From positions 12,011,001 through 12,075,000 of the forward strand of contig NZ_JACHMI010000001.1 of assembly GCF_014207985.1 (NCBI RefSeq): a DNA stretch of 64,000 nt. Direction: 5' to 3'. Position 1 is the first letter of the stretch; each line of letters starts with the position of its first letter. The DNA comes from Nonomuraea rubra (GTDB lineage Bacteria > Actinomycetota > Actinomycetes > Streptosporangiales > Streptosporangiaceae). This document shows, one piece after another, positions 63,974 to 64,000 of this stretch. The notes under the pieces were generated by a model. It had not been told where the DNA came from. It saw only the letters and a program-made list of their open reading frames with translations, and made no database searches. The position numbers and the translations under genes were made by a program.

Positions 63974-64000
63974 TCGGAGGACCACGCGGAGGACTTCCGC
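63945..64000. repeat. 26-bp direct repeat at window end
   Basis: A 26-bp sequence covering 63945-63970 is repeated exactly at 63975-64000, separated by 4 nt (TGAT, including the NmrA-like stop). Period 30 nt. Extent beyond 64000 is not visible. Within each copy CGGAGGA and GCGGAGGA are further internal repeats. Confidence 0.9.

Overview
The window is about 64 kb of very GC-rich DNA with densely packed genes and strongly GC-biased third codon positions. A BldN-type ECF sigma factor, HspR with HAIR sites, Rex with a ROP box, the actinobacterial ribosomal protein bS22 and an XRE/DUF397 pair all point to a sporulating actinomycete, most likely Streptosporangiaceae (Nonomuraea-like; this placement is inference). 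No rRNA, tRNA, CRISPR array, transposase, integrase or replication origin was found.

Region 1 (1-15 kb, mostly minus strand) is a haem and cytochrome c block. It starts with a truncated HExxH metallopeptidase at the left edge and a small PLDc_N-type membrane protein. The cytochrome c maturation operon follows (histidine phosphatase, TlpA-like, CcdA, ResB, CcsB), then a LysR regulator with a divergent 36-residue basic ORF, and then hemL, a primase/polymerase-like gene, hemB, hemD, hemC, hemA and rex. A Rex operator lies between rex and a divergent glutaredoxin-like gene. From remembered M. tuberculosis gene order, hemL to ccsA, proC/HTH/bS22/galE2/acyltransferase, serB1 and the hemACDB block all have counterparts in the Rv0500-Rv0529 region.

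Region 2 (15-26 kb) holds a 7-TM/ABM fusion protein, bldN with a DUF5667 membrane partner, a SerB1-like HAD phosphatase, an ECF sigma factor paired with an LCP protein, an SDR, and an HTH/bS22/epimerase/acyltransferase cluster. It ends with a phosphatase-like gene and acuC.

Region 3 (26-35 kb) holds a two-component system with an ABC exporter, a MacAB-type efflux set, proC and proline dehydrogenase. Region 4 (35-46 kb) holds a large secreted sugar dehydrogenase with two near-identical LamG modules and the HspR-controlled dnaK-grpE-dnaJ-hspR-clpB operon.

Region 5 (46-59 kb) is more accessory. It holds small secreted and membrane proteins, a SigE-family sigma factor with a membrane partner, TetR with an EphD-like hydrolase/SDR fusion, CapA, and an XRE regulator with a divergent MFS pump. 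It also holds an XRE/DUF397 module with repeated TGCAA-n-TTGCA sites, small ORFs and a membrane protein that resembles cargo of actinomycete integrative elements. Region 6 (59-64 kb) is a redox cluster: a molybdopterin oxidoreductase, an HD hydrolase, a DUF2231-Rieske fusion and an NmrA-like protein. It ends in a direct repeat at the right edge.
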